A stretch of DNA of 51,590 nt from DATJBF01 sp035515475 (GTDB lineage Bacteria; Verrucomicrobiota; Verrucomicrobiia; Palsa-1439), in contig DATJBF010000062.1 of the NCBI GenBank assembly GCA_035515475.1, positions 1 to 51,590 on the forward strand, read 5' to 3'. Positions 42,669 through 51,534 of the stretch are shown here, piece after piece; positions within the stretch are counted from its first letter, which is position 1, and every line of letters starts with the position of its first letter. The notes beneath the pieces are model-generated. The model ran no database searches. It saw only the letters and a list, made by a program, of their open reading frames with translations, and was not told the DNA's origin. A program made the translations under genes and the position numbers.

Positions 42669-42723
42669 AAAACGGTCGGCTCGCCGGGAGGCTCGCCCTC
42701 CCAATCAAGGTTGACCGGGCACT
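42639..42723. repeat. 85-base inverted repeat, left copy
   Basis: This 85-base block is exactly repeated in inverse orientation at 51450-51534. It contains an internal palindrome-rich part (GGGAGGCTCGCCCTCCC). Together the copies enclose the DUF2007 gene, a truncated gene and the complete RHS locus. The 165-base space between the OB-fold gene and the next gene contains nothing else. Confidence 0.95.
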
Positions 42724-42763
42724 AGGCTCGCAGCGCGGCTGAATGTTGGTACGTTAACTGACG

Positions 42764-43234
42764 ATGATGGTTACGCTCAAGACATACATTGATTTGAGCC
42801 AGGCCGAGCGCGACAGGTCTTTGCTGGAGGCGGCCGAGATTCCTGTGTTTCTGGCGGGAGAGAACAGCGCGTCGGCGGGTTACGGAAGCGTTCTCGGCGA
42901 ACTGCGGTTGCAGGTGGAAGAAGCGGACGTCGAGCGGGCGCGTCGGGCGTTGGACGAACACGAGGGGTTTGCTCCGTTGCCGGACGATTTCGTTCCACCG
43001 GAGGGGGAAACGGCGCCACCGCCCGGGGGCGGCGGCGCGTTTGTCTGGGGTGGTGTCACGTTGTTGTCGGTGTTTTGCATCGCGGCGGCGCTGTGGGTGG
43101 CTACGAGTGGGTCACCGTTTTCGATGGCTGCTGGGCTGGTGTTACTGATTGTGGCCGCCGGACTGGTGGGTTTGGGTGCGGCGCTGATTTCCCGCAAAGG
43201 TCCGACAAACGGCTCAAAGACTTCTCGCGACTAA
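42764..43234 (+). CDS. DUF2007 protein with C-terminal membrane hairpin
   Basis: The 156-residue protein has an N-terminal DUF2007 (putative signal-transducing) domain: VTLKTYIDLSQAERDRSLLE, then IPVFLAGENSASAGYG, LGELRLQVEEADVERARRAL. A Pro/Gly linker follows, then two membrane helices (GGVTLLSVFCIAAALWVAT and AAGLVLLIVAAGLVGLGAAL). DUF2007 proteins are small and of unknown role; fusion to a membrane anchor is common. ATG 42764 or 42767 may start it. Confidence 0.8.
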   Translation: MMVTLKTYIDLSQAERDRSLLEAAEIPVFLAGENSASAGYGSVLGELRLQVEEADVERARRALDEHEGFAPLPDDFVPPEGETAPPPGGGGAFVWGGVTLLSVFCIAAALWVATSGSPFSMAAGLVLLIVAAGLVGLGAALISRKGPTNGSKTSRD

Positions 43235-43311
43235 CGTGGTGATGGCGGCACTTGGTTGACCGTGGCTGAGGTCGAACGTCCGGCGAACGAGGACCTGGAG
43301 GAGGACACGGC

Positions 43312-43500
43312 ATGAAGGCGAAACAGTTCCTGATGTTGTCTTTCGGTGTGGCGTGTGTGTCTGGTGTTCTCCAGCGACATGAGCGCTCACGGGGAGATGG
43401 AGTCTTGGAGTGGTGAGGTGACGGATCCCTACCGCGGCAAAAAATGTCTTGGTCGGAACCTTCCTTTGGCGCCCCTGAACTGGCTTGACCTGCGTAATTG
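43312..43500 (+). pseudogene. Broken gene for a small secreted protein
   Basis: A good ribosome binding site (GAGGAGGAC) precedes ATG 43312, which opens MKAKQFLMLSFGVACVSGVL, a signal peptide. The frame then ends after 34 residues. In the neighbouring frame, protein-like text continues (MSAHGEMESWSGEVTDPYRG, then KKCLGRNLPLAPLNWLD), resembling small secreted proteins with a signal peptide and a WSGxVTD start. A frameshift near 43360-43380 and loss of the 3' end beside the next gene would explain this. Confidence 0.45.
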
Positions 43501-43503
43501 TGG

Positions 43504-43767
43504 TCAATCGAACATCATCTGGATGGCGATTGGCAACAGATACAGCAGGTTCAGGAGCACGGCCTTCTTCTGCTTGGCAGCAATCGCGCATCCAAGTCCC
43601 ACCAAGAAAACTGGGCCAAAGTACACGAGATAACCCATGAATGCGCCAAGTGGACCGGAATGTTCATGGTGAAGTCGGTCACCCATTATGTTTGCCCATA
43701 GGAGATGCGCCCCCGCCAAGAAGTTGACTATCCCGCATGCAAGAGAGAGGGTCTTGAGTTTGAACAT
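43504..43767 (-). CDS. Small polytopic membrane protein, candidate immunity protein
   Basis: The 87-residue protein has about three membrane segments (LACGIVNFLAGAHLLWAN, FMGYLVYFGPVFLVGLGCAI, LLNLLYLLPIAIQMMF) and a short charged loop (GDRLHHEHSG). GGAGGTAGC directly precedes ATG 43767, so it is very likely translated. It starts 14 bases after the stop of the RHS/lipase gene, where polymorphic toxin systems carry the cognate immunity gene. A membrane protein would suit protection against a phospholipase. I know no named family; assignment as immunity is by position only. Like the toxin tip it is less GC-rich than the chromosome. Confidence 0.72.
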   Translation of the reverse strand: MFKLKTLSLACGIVNFLAGAHLLWANIMGDRLHHEHSGPLGAFMGYLVYFGPVFLVGLGCAIAAKQKKAVLLNLLYLLPIAIQMMFD

Positions 43768-43781
43768 GCTACCTCCGTCAG

Positions 43782-46700
43782 CTAATTGGCCAAGGATATA
43801 CCAGCAGCTCTAGCGTGTTGTCGAATCCAAGCATCTGCCGCAACGGATCCGGCTCTATCGCGTTCTTCGGTCATACCGCGAGGATGATCACCTCTCCAAG
43901 GATCGCCTCCCATTCCCCCATGTGTAGCATCGAAAAGCCTTTCCGAATAATCAGTAACTGACGTGTCTTCCGCACCTTGGTCCACGGTGTTAAAGTACGG
44001 ACGAGAATGGACTCGTGGATCACCCATTGCATTTGCCGCATGATCAACATTCGATGGGACGGACTCGCCCTTACCGTATCCCAGAACCATGTCCACTGGA
44101 TCGTAAAGGCCAAGAAAGTTGACGCGTATTGGAGGACGGATGTTCGTTTTCTGCGTACTGTCCTTCTGGTCTTTGTCGCAGGGACACCCCTTCTCCCCTA
44201 GTTGCAATGCCACCTGCATTACGATGTACCCACCCCGACTATGGCCGACGAGGTTTATCGGCTCATTTGGCTGCTCCGCCAAAATGGAACAAATCCATTT
44301 GACCACCTCTTTGTGAATCGATAACGAATCGAATCCAGTCGTTTCTCTATCAGGACCCTGCCAATAACGTTTCGGTCCAGGTGCCACATAGTCGGTGAAG
44401 AAATTCCGAACGTGGCTATTCCATCGGCGCGTATCGATGTCTCTGGTGAGCCAAGAGCGGGAGCCGCTTCCATCAACTGCTGCCAACAATAGTCCTACGG
44501 GATCAGTCCATTTCTCAGGGCAATTGACAACAAACGTATACAGGTTCGCTCCTCCCCGTTCTCCAATCGGGTCTCGGGATATCCATCTCCCCGTAGACGC
44601 GCTGTGGTACCTCCGGCCGTAGTACAGCAGTCCCGTTTCCGAATCCGTGTACTTGGTGCTGAAGCGGCACGGATTGAGACTTACTGCAGGGCCCGTGGCG
44701 CGAATTGTTTCTCCGAAGGGGCCATACTCGTATTGGGCGCTAAGCGTTGCGCTGCGGGGATCGAGCAGCGCGACAACGTCGCCATTTCCATCGTACGAGA
44801 CGAAGTGAGTGGTAACCGGCGGCTCGTGATCGGTGACGGACAGCAGTCCGCCGACGCCGCCAGCGCCTTGTTCGGTGCCGCTGACATCAAGGCCCCAAGT
44901 GTAGGACCGCTTGATCATGGGGCCGGAGGGATTGCTCAGCCCGTCGAGTTCCGCCACAAGGTTCCAGCCATCGTAGACAAAACGGAGATCCGCGATCAGT
45001 GACCAACAATCGGATTCCCAAGCATAAACCTTCTTCTGAATGCGGCGGCCTTGCCAGTCATACGCAAACTCCAGCTTCTGTTTCGAAGCTGAGGGCGCGT
45101 TCGTGAGGCTCTCAACCGCAATCAATCTGTTTTCGCCATCCCAAGTGTAGATCCACCTCCCATCGGAGGTGAGATTCCCGTCGGCATCGTACGAGAACTC
45201 TTCGGGGGTCTTCGGGAGATACTCGCTACCGGTCGTGGTGGCCACGACGTCCTGCTGATTCGTACCGACGTTCCGGCGGACGCCGACCACCCAGATGTTG
45301 GTGTAAGCCGCAGATGCCGTGTTGGAGACGGACAGCCCCCTGTAAAAGTATTCGCCGTTGCGCGTCGTCGTCTGATTGTTAACGGTTACGGTGGCGTTGC
45401 TGGCGGCGGTGCCGAGAATATCTACGGCGCCGGGCACGCCGCGTTGCGTGTACTGGTTCAAGCCGTTGGCGGTATAGGTCGACTCGCGACCGTTCACGGT
45501 TGCCAGTTTCCGGTTTCCAATATCATCAAACTCATAGCCAAACTGCTGGCCGGCGACTTCGGTGCCGTCGGGCCAATGCTTCTTGCCGGACGCGACCTGT
45601 CCAAGTGAGTCGTACTGATAGAGCCAGTAACCGCCGTCCGCGAGGTTCACTCGGGTCCTCAGACTGGCGGAGTTGTATTGGTAGGCATACGAAAGATTCG
45701 TCGCCAACGTCGGGCTGACGTTGTCCACGCGCTCGAGTCGATTCAGCTTGTCGTACGACTTCGTCGCAATCATTTTGGTGATGCCATCGACTGAAAGCAC
45801 GATGCTACCGATCAGACTGCAATTGGCAAGGTAGGAGTATGTAGCAGAGTAAACGCCGGCGTTAACCGCCCGGAGACGCGACGCCGCGTCGTAGGCGTAG
45901 GTCACTGGATTCGAGGTCCCCAGTTTCGAGTCTAGGATTGACAATGAACGGCGCAGCAACGAGTCGTACGTGTTGGACACGACGATGCCGCTGCCGGGGA
46001 ACGATTCAGCGAGCAACTGACCGGCGTCGTTGTAGGCGTAGACGCAGGTATCCGTGCCGCAGGTGACGCTGGTTCGACGGCCCCGTCGGTCATAGATCCA
46101 TGCGGCAGATGGCGTCACGCCGTCATCATAAGAAACTGACGTGAGTTCACCGGCGGCGTCGTAGCCGTAGCGTGTGGTCAGGTCTCTGGCCCACATGCGC
46201 GACAGGAGACGACCGGCGGCGCTGTTGCAATAGGTCACGCGCCTGCAATCATCATAGACTTTGCCGGTAAGGAAGCCGCGCCTTGGATCATAGTTCCACG
46301 TCGTGGTGGCGGTGCCACTGTCTCCGGCGAAGTTCTTCCACGTCGTCATCGTCTTCATGCGGCCGGCATAGTCGTAGGTGTATTGGACGGGATAGGTGCG
46401 TGCGCCGTAGATCCTCTTGAGTTCACCCGTGTCAAAATACTCGGCCGTAACAGTCCCCTTGTCGGGGAGCACGACCTGAGTTTGTCGGCCCCTGGGATCG
46501 TACTGGCGCGTTATGGTTTGGTCATCAGTGAACATGGACAGAAGCTGATCGGCATCGTTGTAGGTATACCCGGTGGCACCGGTACGCGCGTCGATCCATC
46601 TCGAAAGTCGTCCGTGGGCGTCGTACTGATAGCTTTGAGAGTTCATGGTTCCCAGTTCAGGATTGACGGTCACGGACGATTGGAGGCGACCGTCTTCGTA

Positions 46701-49700
46701 AACCGAGATGTGTCGGGTGCCGTCCGAGGCCGTCTCCGTATCCGTGCGGCGTGCGTTGGGACGATCGTAGGCTGTCGCCACGGAATTGGTTAGTCCGAAG
46801 GCCATCGTCCATGATGTAAGTCCATCAACGCTGATGTCGCTAACGGCGGTGGTGATGGCCTCATCCCGATCGTCTGTCGTCCAGACGCTGACCGTTGTTC
46901 TTCGCACGGTCGTGCCGTGAGCCGTGAGTACTGAGCTTTGGGCTCGGGAAATCCTATCCGTCCCGTCGTAGTCGATCACATCGTCCCGATCCATATCGAT
47001 GGCAATGGTTTCCAGTTCACCCCTGCGGTTGTAGACAAACAACCTCACAACGCCGTCAGGGTCGCGCTGCTTCCACAATTGGGCCTTTTCGTTGAAGAAA
47101 AGCTGACCATAGGCATCATCGGCAAACACCGTCAGGTACACGCGACCCAGCATATCTGTATAAGTCTTGCTCCACTCGGAACTGTTGTTGCCATCGGCAT
47201 CGAGCTTGATCTCTTTCGTGTAGGCACAGTGTACGCCGTCGTTCTCGTCGACGCCGTACTCAAACCCGACTCCGCGTACGGCACTGCCGATGAGGCTCCT
47301 GATTCGCCCGTCCGGGTAGTACTTCTCAACGCGCGTGGTCTTATCGGGGTACGTCGTCGTCCTTACAGTGTACCCGTCGTCATCAATCTGTTCGCCGTAG
47401 CGTGTTGTGTTGGTGAGGCCGTCGGTCGACGCGGTCAGGTGCCCTGCCACATCGTACGTCATCGCGTCCAATCCGACGGCGGATCCATCAATGCCGATGC
47501 GCACCGTGCCCGTGACGCGTCCGGCCGCGTCGAAACTGTTGCTGGTGGTGATTCCGGCCTGGGTGGTGGCGACGGTCCGTTTTAGCGCGTCGTACGCGTA
47601 GGCGGTCGCGATCCCCTCGCGATCGGATGTGGACAAGATGCCGCAACAACCATAGACCGTCGCTGCCGAGGTTCCGTCCGAGTAATCGATCCGGGTTGCC
47701 CGTCCGAAGTCGTCAACCACTACGGCTTGGTTCCACGTGAGCAGGGTATCGTTCCCGTCCGCGATGTCGCGTCTTTCTTCACGAATCGTTGTTCCCGCTT
47801 CGTTCTCCAGGGTCACGGTCTTGGAGCCATTGATGACGGCCGTATCCCCGGGGGCTGGCTCGCCGACCGACACCGTGGTGATCAAATTGCTCCCGGTGTC
47901 TGACGAAGCGATTGCGTACTGATAGATGCTCATCGTTCCGTCCGGGCGGGTAACGCTCTGCACTTTGCCCTCGAACGCCCCGCCCAGATACGTGCGTGTG
48001 ATGGTCACCAGATTTGCCGGATCATCCCAGTTGGCACCGGGTGTGACCGCTCGAATCTCCCGTCGTTCCCCGGGGCGATACACCGTATAGCGACGTGACA
48101 CCTCGCTCCCTTGAAGTGTTTCAATGACCGTTACGGCGGGTCCGTTGGTTCCATAAACCGTCGTTGTGACGCGACACTGGTCGTCGGGAGCATCCGTGTC
48201 GGCATCCAGATATTGGGAAACCAACTCGATTACCCGTCCCAAGGAATCGTACTGATACCGTTCCCAGTACCCGCTCGGTTCCACCATTTCCTTCAGGTGA
48301 GAGTAATTGTCACCGTCCGCCCGAGAGTCATCGTAATAGCTCCAAGTCGTGGTCAATGCCGCGGCATCAGGATCGACGACCTTCTCAACAACCTCCTCAC
48401 CCCAGTCAAACATGCGAACCGTGCGTCGTTCCTTGTATCGAACCGGTTGCCCGGCCCCATCGGCAACGGTGTAAATCTCGCGTCGGTCGCCGAACGGAGT
48501 CCGCTCCGTGGTATGCGATTCCCGGCGGAGCCCATTCCCCGTAATCAGGGTCCATTGCTGCATTTCATCGGACCACGCAAATTCGCTCACGCGGTCGACG
48601 CCATCACCCGATTCAGTCACGCGCAATTGGCTGAACGTGGCGCCGCTGGAGTCCGGATTCCCGACAATGATTGTTTGGTAGGGATCACCCGCGGGCAGAT
48701 AGAATCCACAGTCGTTTGTCGTACCCGCGTTGGCCGCCGGATAGAACCGGATTTCGTAATCCCTGTTGGTACCGGCAACGATATCAACCAACACCTGCGA
48801 ATTCCGCACCTGACGAAGGACGTTATTGGTGCCTCGCCGCACGTCGCTCGGCATCGACGTGTGATAGGCCAGGGCCAGAGGATCGGTCAGGTCTGGAATG
48901 GGCCGCGAAGCATAAAGGCATAATTCTCCGGCCGATTCTCCAAACGAATCCCGTCCCAGATCGACGTTCACGCTCAGTGCTCCTTCAGCGGTCAACGAGG
49001 TGGACGCGGAGCCGGGAGTGCACCCATCTCCGCAGGCGTCACACAGCTCGCAATCTTTGATGTTGTACCGAAAATCAGGTGTGACGATGACCACCTGATG
49101 GACGATGAACCAGCTCCATTGTTCGGTGCAGTTCTCCACGGTCGGCTTGGTGTCGCCCAGGACGTCGGAAGTCCATTCCGCACCCGTTGGAACCGATTCA
49201 AAGAAATGCCACGTCAGATCCGTCGCCACGGGGGCATCGGCGCGTTTGACCGGACCCGGCTGGATGGCCGAACCGGCAATCTCGATCTCGAAGTCCCCAC
49301 CTGACAGACTGAGGTAGCAGCGAGCCGTTCCGTTGAAATTCGTCAGGTTGGCATAGAGGCGCCCTCGCCAGCTCGTCAACTCGTGACCGTAATCGCTGAT
49401 TACACTGACACCGATGCCGCCGCAGGGGTCGTCTTCCCATGCATTCGCCTCCCACGAATCTTCGACACGCTGCCAGTGCTCTTCACAGGTAAAGGTTTGG
49501 GTGCCCTCCAATTGAAGAAAATAGCTGTAGTAGCTTGCATTCGTACATTCGGTCACTTCGAGTTCCCAAGGGATCTGGATCGTCTTGTCGTTCACAAAGA
49601 ATTCGGTCAATTCGGTCCCCGGAGAAATTTCATTCGGCACTTCGCACGGCGAATGGGTCCGCCAAATCACGTTGCTCCATCCGATCTCCGGTCCGTAATA

Positions 49701-50513
49701 ATAGGAGTAGATCCACTCCTCGGGGTCGGATATCTGGTCGGCGGTCACGCCTCCCACCGTCCAATGACCCGTACTGAACGCTGCCGGAGCGTAGTAGCAA
49801 TCATTCACGTAAACATGATAATGACCTGGCGCCAGCCTTTGCTGGAACTCCAGCGTGAACGACCCGGAATCTTGTACGTCGATGGGAACACCGAAGTCGG
49901 GCCAGTTGCTGCTCTGGAAGATACTGCAGCCGTCTTCATCAACGGAACGGCCGGAGCGCTTTTCGACAGGTGTTCCCGCGCCGGTTGAGCCGACCTGCTC
50001 CGCTGTCACAACCACATACCTGGCTTCGCAGAGTCCGCGGGTGAGACGGCTGAATTGGACCGGGTAATTGTCCGGTGTCACGTCTGCGGGACGCGGCATG
50101 ATGAGCCTGTCGCCCAGCAGAGGGGCGGTCTTATCGTAATACCCATCGGCCCCTTCGAGGTCGCCGCCCAGAGCGGAAGTAAAGTTCCAAAGCAGACGGG
50201 AATCATCGAATTTGGTTGCCAGGTCGGCAACCAGGTAAGCCGCGTCCACCGCATTCGATAAGTCAGCTTCGTAGAAGCCATCGGGCGGGAATTCGGGTGC
50301 CGGCTGGCTCACGGCATTTGGCGGCCAGGAAACACTTTTCCCGAGGACCATCTTGTGGCGCTCCTGAAATGCCCGCTGGGCTTCCTCGATCCTGATGGCG
50401 CCGACGTCGACGGCCAAGAGATTCTGGGCCAGCACAACACACAGAAGAAAACGCGGTTCGCGCAGTCTCCACACTCGGTGTTTCATGTGATAGAGGGTCT
50501 CTTCGAAATTCAT
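43782..50513 (-). CDS. RHS/YD-repeat polymorphic toxin with C-terminal Tle1-like (DUF2235) lipase domain
   Basis: This giant 2243-residue protein has GAGGAGG before ATG 50513 and an N-terminal signal-like segment (RFLLCVVLAQNLLAVDVGA). A Cys-rich unknown region (about 40-650) precedes YD repeats (about 680-1960, YQYDSLGRVIELVSQY and many like it). The RHS core ends in the hallmark YYGRRYHSASTGRWISRDPI and DPVGL near 2008. The last 235 residues are a different domain: VDGSGS (Asp2014), YWQGPDRETTGFD, GHSRGG (Ser2092), FLGLYDPVD (Asp2138) and DATHGGMGG (His2198). This order matches the Ser-Asp-His triad of DUF2235/Tle1 phospholipases. The RHS shell would cage the toxin until release. No PAAR or VgrG domain is seen, so a Sec-exported route is likelier than T6SS loading. 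Confidence 0.92.
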   Translation of the reverse strand: MNFEETLYHMKHRVWRLREPRFLLCVVLAQNLLAVDVGAIRIEEAQRAFQERHKMVLGKSVSWPPNAVSQPAPEFPPDGFYEADLSNAVDAAYLVADLATKFDDSRLLWNFTSALGGDLEGADGYYDKTAPLLGDRLIMPRPADVTPDNYPVQFSRLTRGLCEARYVVVTAEQVGSTGAGTPVEKRSGRSVDEDGCSIFQSSNWPDFGVPIDVQDSGSFTLEFQQRLAPGHYHVYVNDCYYAPAAFSTGHWTVGGVTADQISDPEEWIYSYYYGPEIGWSNVIWRTHSPCEVPNEISPGTELTEFFVNDKTIQIPWELEVTECTNASYYSYFLQLEGTQTFTCEEHWQRVEDSWEANAWEDDPCGGIGVSVISDYGHELTSWRGRLYANLTNFNGTARCYLSLSGGDFEIEIAGSAIQPGPVKRADAPVATDLTWHFFESVPTGAEWTSDVLGDTKPTVENCTEQWSWFIVHQVVIVTPDFRYNIKDCELCDACGDGCTPGSASTSLTAEGALSVNVDLGRDSFGESAGELCLYASRPIPDLTDPLALAYHTSMPSDVRRGTNNVLRQVRNSQVLVDIVAGTNRDYEIRFYPAANAGTTNDCGFYLPAGDPYQTIIVGNPDSSGATFSQLRVTESGDGVDRVSEFAWSDEMQQWTLITGNGLRRESHTTERTPFGDRREIYTVADGAGQPVRYKERRTVRMFDWGEEVVEKVVDPDAAALTTTWSYYDDSRADGDNYSHLKEMVEPSGYWERYQYDSLGRVIELVSQYLDADTDAPDDQCRVTTTVYGTNGPAVTVIETLQGSEVSRRYTVYRPGERREIRAVTPGANWDDPANLVTITRTYLGGAFEGKVQSVTRPDGTMSIYQYAIASSDTGSNLITTVSVGEPAPGDTAVINGSKTVTLENEAGTTIREERRDIADGNDTLLTWNQAVVVDDFGRATRIDYSDGTSAATVYGCCGILSTSDREGIATAYAYDALKRTVATTQAGITTSNSFDAAGRVTGTVRIGIDGSAVGLDAMTYDVAGHLTASTDGLTNTTRYGEQIDDDGYTVRTTTYPDKTTRVEKYYPDGRIRSLIGSAVRGVGFEYGVDENDGVHCAYTKEIKLDADGNNSSEWSKTYTDMLGRVYLTVFADDAYGQLFFNEKAQLWKQRDPDGVVRLFVYNRRGELETIAIDMDRDDVIDYDGTDRISRAQSSVLTAHGTTVRRTTVSVWTTDDRDEAITTAVSDISVDGLTSWTMAFGLTNSVATAYDRPNARRTDTETASDGTRHISVYEDGRLQSSVTVNPELGTMNSQSYQYDAHGRLSRWIDARTGATGYTYNDADQLLSMFTDDQTITRQYDPRGRQTQVVLPDKGTVTAEYFDTGELKRIYGARTYPVQYTYDYAGRMKTMTTWKNFAGDSGTATTTWNYDPRRGFLTGKVYDDCRRVTYCNSAAGRLLSRMWARDLTTRYGYDAAGELTSVSYDDGVTPSAAWIYDRRGRRTSVTCGTDTCVYAYNDAGQLLAESFPGSGIVVSNTYDSLLRRSLSILDSKLGTSNPVTYAYDAASRLRAVNAGVYSATYSYLANCSLIGSIVLSVDGITKMIATKSYDKLNRLERVDNVSPTLATNLSYAYQYNSASLRTRVNLADGGYWLYQYDSLGQVASGKKHWPDGTEVAGQQFGYEFDDIGNRKLATVNGRESTYTANGLNQYTQRGVPGAVDILGTAASNATVTVNNQTTTRNGEYFYRGLSVSNTASAAYTNIWVVGVRRNVGTNQQDVVATTTGSEYLPKTPEEFSYDADGNLTSDGRWIYTWDGENRLIAVESLTNAPSASKQKLEFAYDWQGRRIQKKVYAWESDCWSLIADLRFVYDGWNLVAELDGLSNPSGPMIKRSYTWGLDVSGTEQGAGGVGGLLSVTDHEPPVTTHFVSYDGNGDVVALLDPRSATLSAQYEYGPFGETIRATGPAVSLNPCRFSTKYTDSETGLLYYGRRYHSASTGRWISRDPIGERGGANLYTFVVNCPEKWTDPVGLLLAAVDGSGSRSWLTRDIDTRRWNSHVRNFFTDYVAPGPKRYWQGPDRETTGFDSLSIHKEVVKWICSILAEQPNEPINLVGHSRGGYIVMQVALQLGEKGCPCDKDQKDSTQKTNIRPPIRVNFLGLYDPVDMVLGYGKGESVPSNVDHAANAMGDPRVHSRPYFNTVDQGAEDTSVTDYSERLFDATHGGMGGDPWRGDHPRGMTEERDRAGSVAADAWIRQHARAAGISLAN

Positions 50514-50523
50514 TCGTGCCTCC

Positions 50524-51087
50524 TCACTCCAGCGGCGTGAACACTGTCAAGTCCACAACTCTGTCGCTATCGTCAGCCGCTACCTTCGTCGGGTCACGCC
50601 CTTGGAGATATTCGGTTAGGTTGTCCACGCCGTCACCGTCCGGGTCCGCGTGCGCGTCGCCGGCGTCGAACGGATTCAAGCCGTAGTCCGCTTCCCATGC
50701 ATCGGGCAGGCCGTCGGCATCCCAGTCGGAATCGCTGGTCGGCAGGACGCGTACAACCTTGAAGAAGCGGCTGCTAAGATTGGCCGTTGTATCTGTCCAA
50801 TCCATGGTGCCGCCCGGGTCTCCCCACCTCCCGATGCGGCCAACCCACGCCGTATTCGCGCCGAGAAGGTCGTCGGCACTCAAGACGCCGAAAATGAAGT
50901 TCGTGCACGTCGGCGCCCAAGTCAGAATCATGCAACCATTGGTAGCCGGCCGAATGCTGGTGATCTGGAATGGTCCGTCGTTGGTGGCGCATGGCCCAAC
51001 TGTTCGAACACTCGCGACGCCGAGCAGTACGAAGATAAGTAAGGTAACCGTGGTTGTGCTATACGATCGTCCGGTTCTGCTGTTCAT
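50524..51087 (-). CDS. Secreted thrombospondin type-3 repeat protein, first gene of the RHS operon
   Basis: The protein has 187 residues from ATG 51087, with GGGAGGAG upstream; TTG 51120 is unlikely. It has an N-terminal signal (STTTVTLLIFVLLGVASVRT), a beta-rich domain with FQITSIRPATNGCMILTW, TWAPTCTNFIFGVLSADDLL and FFKVVRVLP, and then a calcium-binding-type TSP3 stretch (DSDWDADGLPDAWEADYG, DADPDGDGVDNLTEYLQGRDP). The RHS gene starts 10 bases after its stop. The protein may anchor, present or help export the RHS toxin; this is inference from the operon. Confidence 0.8.
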   Translation of the reverse strand: MNSRTGRSYSTTTVTLLIFVLLGVASVRTVGPCATNDGPFQITSIRPATNGCMILTWAPTCTNFIFGVLSADDLLGANTAWVGRIGRWGDPGGTMDWTDTTANLSSRFFKVVRVLPTSDSDWDADGLPDAWEADYGLNPFDAGDAHADPDGDGVDNLTEYLQGRDPTKVAADDSDRVVDLTVFTPLE

Positions 51088-51230
51088 CGTCGCTCCTCCC
51101 CATGCGATGTACCCGATCAAACGGGCCGCACTACTCTTGCGGTCATCTGGGTTCTGTCCGCGGGAAATCCCCTGCCATCATGGACCGGACAGCAGCGAAA
51201 CGAGGCTGGATCCGTCAGCGAGCTAAGGTT

Positions 51231-51272
51231 CCTCCATCGGGTCGTCCGCTCTGAGCGGCTCCCCGATGGAGG
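51231..51272. repeat. Long nested hairpin upstream of the RHS operon
   Basis: CCTCCATCGGG (51231-51241) pairs perfectly with CCCGATGGAGG (51262-51272), with an inner CCGCTC/GAGCGG arm. It lies about 145 bases upstream of the operon's first gene, in a 503-base gene-free edge region (51088-51590). With no T-run on either side it is not a classical terminator. It could be a structured leader, attenuator or REP-like element. Confidence 0.7.
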
Positions 51273-51449
51273 CTGTGCTTCTACTAGCTCACGAACGCCA
51301 AACTACCACATGCGCCTCCTGTTTTGTCCATACGGCAAACGGTGTATTTTTTAGGCGCGGCGGCCACGACGAACTGCGCGAAGTCGTGTTACTGACTTGT
51401 GTCACACTACCAGCGCGACTCCGAGCCGCGCAGCCGGCAATCAAGCACC

Positions 51450-51534
51450 AGTGCCCGGTCAACCTTGATTGGGAGGGCGAGCCTCCCGGCGAGCCGACCG
51501 TTTTCTCCGTCAACGCCGCGGCTCAGCAGGAGCC
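51450..51534. repeat. 85-base inverted repeat, right copy
   Basis: This is an exact inverse copy of 42639-42723. Similarity resumes beyond it after a gap (GCACGC versus GCGCGC near the CTTC at the window's end), so the full element extends past the edge and the left copy seems internally deleted. A reverse reading frame through here (51289-51513) is repeat-derived and not a gene. Confidence 0.95.

Noticed and set aside
51289..51513. 74-residue reverse frame at the right edge
   Set aside because: Its N-terminal part is encoded by the 85-base repeat and it has no credible start.
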